64,000 nt of DNA from Pseudomonas sp. AN-1. GTDB lineage: Bacteria > Pseudomonadota > Gammaproteobacteria > Pseudomonadales > Pseudomonadaceae. The stretch is taken from NCBI RefSeq assembly GCF_034057115.1, contig NZ_CP139195.1, positions 3,534,001 to 3,598,000 on the forward strand, read 5' to 3'. Position 1 is the first letter of the stretch. Each line of letters begins with the position of its first letter. Both the position numbers and the translations under genes were made by a program. Below are positions 61,202 through 64,000 of the stretch, piece by piece. Below the pieces are notes generated by a model. The model did not search any database, was not told the origin of the DNA, and worked only from the letters and a program-made list of their open reading frames with translations.

Positions 61202-63295
61202 TCAGAGGTCGAGTGTCAGGTTGAAGGTCAGGTTGCGCGGTGCGCCGGGGGCGACCCACAGGGCGCTGTAGGACCGCTCGTAGTACTTCTCGTCGAAGAC
61301 GTTGTTGAGGTTGACGCCCAGCCGTGCGCGTTCGCCGAGCGGGTAGTGGGCGAGCAGGTCGACGGTGGTGTAGGCGGGCAGCTCGAAGTCGCTGCCGCTC
61401 TGGCCGAGGCGGGTGCCGACGTGGGTGAGCGCCGCGCCGAGATCGCCGCCCTTGAGCCAGCCGTCCCGGAACTCGTAGACGCCGAGCAGGCTGGCGCTGT
61501 GCTCGGGCACGCCGAGCAGGCGGCTGCCGCTGGGCAGGCTGCTGTCCTTGGTGACCTCGGCGTCGATCCAGGCCCAGGCGCCGATCAGGCGCAGGGCATC
61601 GCTCAACTGGCCGCTGAACTGCAGGTCGATGCCCTGGCTGCGCGCCTCGCCGGCGGCGTGGCTGAAGCTCGGGTCGGCCGGGTCGGCGGTCAGCACGTTC
61701 TCCTTGGTCAGATGGAAGGCGGCCAGGGTGGCGCCGAGGCGGCCGTCGAACAGGTCCAGCTTGACGCCGCTCTCGTAGCCGATGCCCTCCTCGGGGTCGA
61801 AGGCGCGGCCACTGGCGTCCAGCCCGCTGTTGGGCTTGAACGAGGTCGAGGCGTTGGCGAACAGGCCGACCTGCGGGGTCAGTTGATAGAGCAGGCCGCT
61901 GCGCCAGGTGACGGCATCCTGCTGCTGGTCAGTGCTGTTGCCGCTGACCCGGTTGTCGATGGTCTGCTCGTAGCGCTCCAGGCGCACGCCGAGCAGGCCG
62001 TGCAGGCCGTTGCCGAAGTCGAGCTGATCCTGCAGGTTGAGGGCCTGGCTGGTCACCCGTTCGTGGAAGTCGCTGCCCGAGCGGGCACCATCCGGGCGCG
62101 GACGGCCGTAGACCGGCTGGTAGATGTCGATGGCGCTGCGCGGGCGGATCTCGGTAACCCGTTCGTTCTTGCGGAAGTTCTCGTACTCGCCGCCGATCAG
62201 CAGGCGGTGCTCGATGCCGGCGAGATCCAGGCGGCCGTGCAGCTCCAGCTGGCTGATGCTGTCGTGCCAGGTGGTGTCGCGCTCGCGGAAGCGCCGGGTC
62301 AGGGTGCGGCCGTCGGCGGCCAGGGACTGGTTCTCCGAGGCGAAGCCGGCGATGCGCCCGGTCTTGTAGTGGCTGGCCAGGCGCAGGTGCCAGTTGTCGT
62401 CGAGCACATGTTCGAGGCTGGCCTGCAGCTGGTCGTTGTCGTTGTCGATGTGGCCGTCGCTTGGCTCGCCGAGGAAGGTCGAGCGCGACACGCTGCCCAG
62501 CCGGCCGTTCGGCGCGACGATGCCGCGGTCGAACACCACGTTGCTGCGCGAGAACTCGCCCTCGACCAGCAGGCGGGTGTCGGCACCGAGCTGCCAGGCC
62601 AGGCTGGGGGCGACGAACTGGCGGCTGTTGTCGACGTGATCGCGGAAGCTGCCGTTGTCCTCCACCGCCAGGTTGAGACGGCCGAGCAGATTGCCGGCCT
62701 CGTCCAGCGGCGCGTTGGCGTCCAGGCTGGTGCGGTAGCGATCCCAGCTGCCGGCGCTGGTCTGCAGGCGGGCGAAGGTTTCGGCCTGTGGCTTCTTGGT
62801 GACGATGTTCACCGTGCCGCCCGGGTCGCCGCGGCCGTAGAGGCTGGCGGCCGGCCCCTTGAGCACTTCGATGCGCTCGATGTTGGCGGCGTCCGGGGCG
62901 CTGGGGTAGCCGCGGTTGGCGCTGAAGCCGTCCTTGTAGAACTCCGAGGTGGCGAAGCCGCGCACGCTGTACTCGTACAGGGTCAGACCGCCGAAGTTGT
63001 TCTGCCGGGCGACGCCGCCGGCGAAGTCCAGGGCGCGCTCCACGCTGGTGCTGTCGAGGTCGGCAAGCACCTGGGCGGGGATCACGCTGATCGCCTGGGG
63101 GATTTCCTCGATGGCGCTGTCGGTGCGCGTGGCGCTGGCCGAGCGGCCGGCGCGATAGCCCTGCACCGGGCCGTCGGCGGTTTCCCAGGTGTCCTCGATC
63201 GTCAGGCTGTCAAGCTCCAGTGGGGTGGCGGCGTGGACGGGGAGGGCGCTGGCGAACAGTGTCAGCAGCAGTCCGGCGCGTGGGGTGAACGGCAT
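61202..63295 (-). CDS. TonB-dependent siderophore-type receptor
   Basis: 697 residues. Signal peptide to about residue 22, a plug domain (about 50-170, EEIPQAISVIPAQVL and LKGPAASLYGRGDPGGTVNIVTK), and a 22-strand barrel to the end with the TonB-receptor final segment NLNNVFDEKYYERSYSA. The plug motif GRGDPGGTVN is that of ferric-siderophore receptors. No extra N-terminal signalling domain is seen, so it is not FecA/FpvA-like in regulation. The promoter holds a near-perfect Fur box. The ligand is unknown. Confidence 0.9.
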   Translation of the reverse strand: MPFTPRAGLLLTLFASALPVHAATPLELDSLTIEDTWETADGPVQGYRAGRSASATRTDSAIEEIPQAISVIPAQVLADLDSTSVERALDFAGGVARQNNFGGLTLYEYSVRGFATSEFYKDGFSANRGYPSAPDAANIERIEVLKGPAASLYGRGDPGGTVNIVTKKPQAETFARLQTSAGSWDRYRTSLDANAPLDEAGNLLGRLNLAVEDNGSFRDHVDNSRQFVAPSLAWQLGADTRLLVEGEFSRSNVVFDRGIVAPNGRLGSVSRSTFLGEPSDGHIDNDNDQLQASLEHVLDDNWHLRLASHYKTGRIAGFASENQSLAADGRTLTRRFRERDTTWHDSISQLELHGRLDLAGIEHRLLIGGEYENFRKNERVTEIRPRSAIDIYQPVYGRPRPDGARSGSDFHERVTSQALNLQDQLDFGNGLHGLLGVRLERYEQTIDNRVSGNSTDQQQDAVTWRSGLLYQLTPQVGLFANASTSFKPNSGLDASGRAFDPEEGIGYESGVKLDLFDGRLGATLAAFHLTKENVLTADPADPSFSHAAGEARSQGIDLQFSGQLSDALRLIGAWAWIDAEVTKDSSLPSGSRLLGVPEHSASLLGVYEFRDGWLKGGDLGAALTHVGTRLGQSGSDFELPAYTTVDLLAHYPLGERARLGVNLNNVFDEKYYERSYSALWVAPGAPRNLTFNLTLDL

Positions 63296-63329
63296 GGCGG
63301 TCTCTTTGGTGATGTAATAATGTATCTAA

Positions 63330-63344
63330 TGATAAATATTATCA
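63330..63344 (-). promoter_or_regulatory. Fur box upstream of TonB receptor
   Basis: TGATAAATATTATCA, a 7-1-7 inverted repeat with one mismatch to the Fur consensus, 35 bp before the receptor start, within an AT-rich patch. Iron repression is expected. Confidence 0.78.
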
Positions 63345-63439
63345 AATAAAAGACAATGTCGATGTGCCGCTCCGCGCACCCTGCATCGCCGCTCTGGCGC
63401 GGAACTTGCTGCAACTCGGGCAGTCCGGACGGCTACCGG

Positions 63440-63457
63440 GTTGACCTTTACGTCAAC
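63440..63457. promoter_or_regulatory. perfect dyad GTTGAC-N6-GTCAAC
   Basis: GTTGAC-CTTTAC-GTCAAC in the 350-bp interval between the receptor and the last gene. TTGAC could double as a -35 box with a long spacer, as in MerR-family promoters (LiuR-like sites look similar), but no such regulator gene is near. The rest of the interval shows only the Fur box and the ribosome site of the next gene. Confidence 0.35.
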
Positions 63458-63645
63458 GGGGTGCCGTGCAATGCTGTCCGCCCGCTCCCCTGCGCCCAGC
63501 CGGCGCCGGGGGCGCAGTGAACGACGGCCATCCGCTCCCCGGGCGATGGTTTCCCCCGGCCACACCTGGTGCGCCGGCGGGTGGTTTCCACTCACTCCGG
63601 CGCCTGCCGGGGCGGGCTTCCGAGTCGTGATTCGCTGGAGTACCC

Positions 63646-64000
63646 ATGGCCCTGTCGACAAGAACAACAGAAGACTTCATCGGGGCTTCGCGCAGGATCC
63701 GCCAGACCTTGCGGTCCGGCGGGCGACTGCCCGAAGGCGTCCTGCGTGCCGAGATCGACGCCTCCTGGCGGCGCAGCCTCGACTTCGGCGTGAGCTGCGA
63801 CGAGCCGGCGCTGGCCAGCGACGCCGCGCCCGACGCCGAGCAGGTGCTCGCCGTCAATCGCCTGCTGCTGGATGCCGCGACCCCGCAGCTTGACTACCTG
63901 ACCCGCCAGCTCGGCGACAGCGGGCTGATCATCCTCGGCGACAGCGAGGCGCGCGTGCTGGCCATCGAGGGGCAGACCGCCCAACTGGCGCGCTTCGGCC
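63646..64000 (+). CDS. AcoR-type sigma-54-dependent regulator, N-terminal part (cut by window)
   Basis: First 118 residues only, open to the window end. The pattern of an N-terminal RAEIDASWRRSLDFGVSCDEP followed by LLLDAATPQLDYLTRQLGDSGLIILGDSEARVLAIEG is that of the GAF sensor domain of AcoR-like, Fis-type enhancer-binding proteins; the AAA+ domain would lie beyond the window. Start ATG 63646 follows GGAGTACCC. A GAF domain protein of other kind cannot be excluded from this fragment. Confidence 0.65.
   Translation, partial: MALSTRTTEDFIGASRRIRQTLRSGGRLPEGVLRAEIDASWRRSLDFGVSCDEPALASDAAPDAEQVLAVNRLLLDAATPQLDYLTRQLGDSGLIILGDSEARVLAIEGQTAQLARFG

Overview
The window is GC-rich, densely coded DNA of the kind found in Pseudomonas and close relatives. 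This rests on the paa gene content and order, BenR/XylS-type regulators and operators, Crc/Hfq-like A-rich leaders, an RtcB/archease pair and Pseudomonas-style hairpin repeats. No rRNA, tRNA, CRISPR array, transposase or integrase was seen.

Layout. (1) 1-2940: ordinary chromosome, with the end of an alpha/beta hydrolase, a DedA membrane protein and the RNA ligase rtcB. (2) About 2941-36430: a catabolic island. It holds an mhpBCDFE operon with a globin; an envelope/transport operon (YCF48-like protein, MMPL-type RND permease, DUF1302, DUF1329, MDR oxidoreductase, cupin); an AraC/XylS regulator; an SDR; oxoO (2-oxo-1,2-dihydroquinoline 8-monooxygenase oxygenase) with a hydrolase and an amidase; a second AraC/XylS regulator; a StyA-like monooxygenase, FadL-like porin and flavin reductase; and an oxoR operon (reductase, M20-like protein, Asp/Glu racemase-like protein, amidase, extradiol dioxygenase, C-C hydrolase, lipocalin-like protein). 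An ACP-like ORF and a divergent GroEL close it. (3) 36572-42203: ordinary genes (retropepsin-like protease, archease, CNNM/CorC-type protein, SulP transporter, PPK2, dgkA). (4) 42467-57800: a full phenylacetate (paa) cluster. (5) 57849-64000: feaR-feaB, a Fur-box-preceded TonB receptor with a DUF4198 protein, and the start of an AcoR-type regulator.

How the genes fit together. OxoO/OxoR point to 8-hydroxylation of 2-oxoquinoline. The known 8-hydroxycoumarin route then gives 2,3-dihydroxyphenylpropionate, which is the substrate of MhpB; MhpC-MhpD-MhpE-MhpF take it to succinate, pyruvate and acetyl-CoA. The steps between 8-hydroxy-2-oxoquinoline and dihydroxyphenylpropionate have no settled genes that I know of, and the amidases, hydrolases, M20-like, racemase-like, StyA-like and MDR proteins here are candidates. 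No molybdenum quinoline oxidoreductase (qorMSL) is present in the window.

Main discovery. Five near-identical operator-promoters, plus one looser copy, share one geometry: TGCA-N6-GGATA, 6 bp, a second half-site ending GAGCG, then 20 bp to a -10 box. They precede mhpB, the transport operon, the SDR, oxoO and oxoR. The remaining copy precedes no protein gene: it is followed by about 140 nt of hairpin-rich sequence ending in a strong intrinsic terminator, a candidate small RNA of the regulon. Two adjacent oxoR-operon proteins (M20-like and racemase-like) have lost the canonical catalytic residues of their families, which suggests unusual chemistry or non-enzymatic roles.
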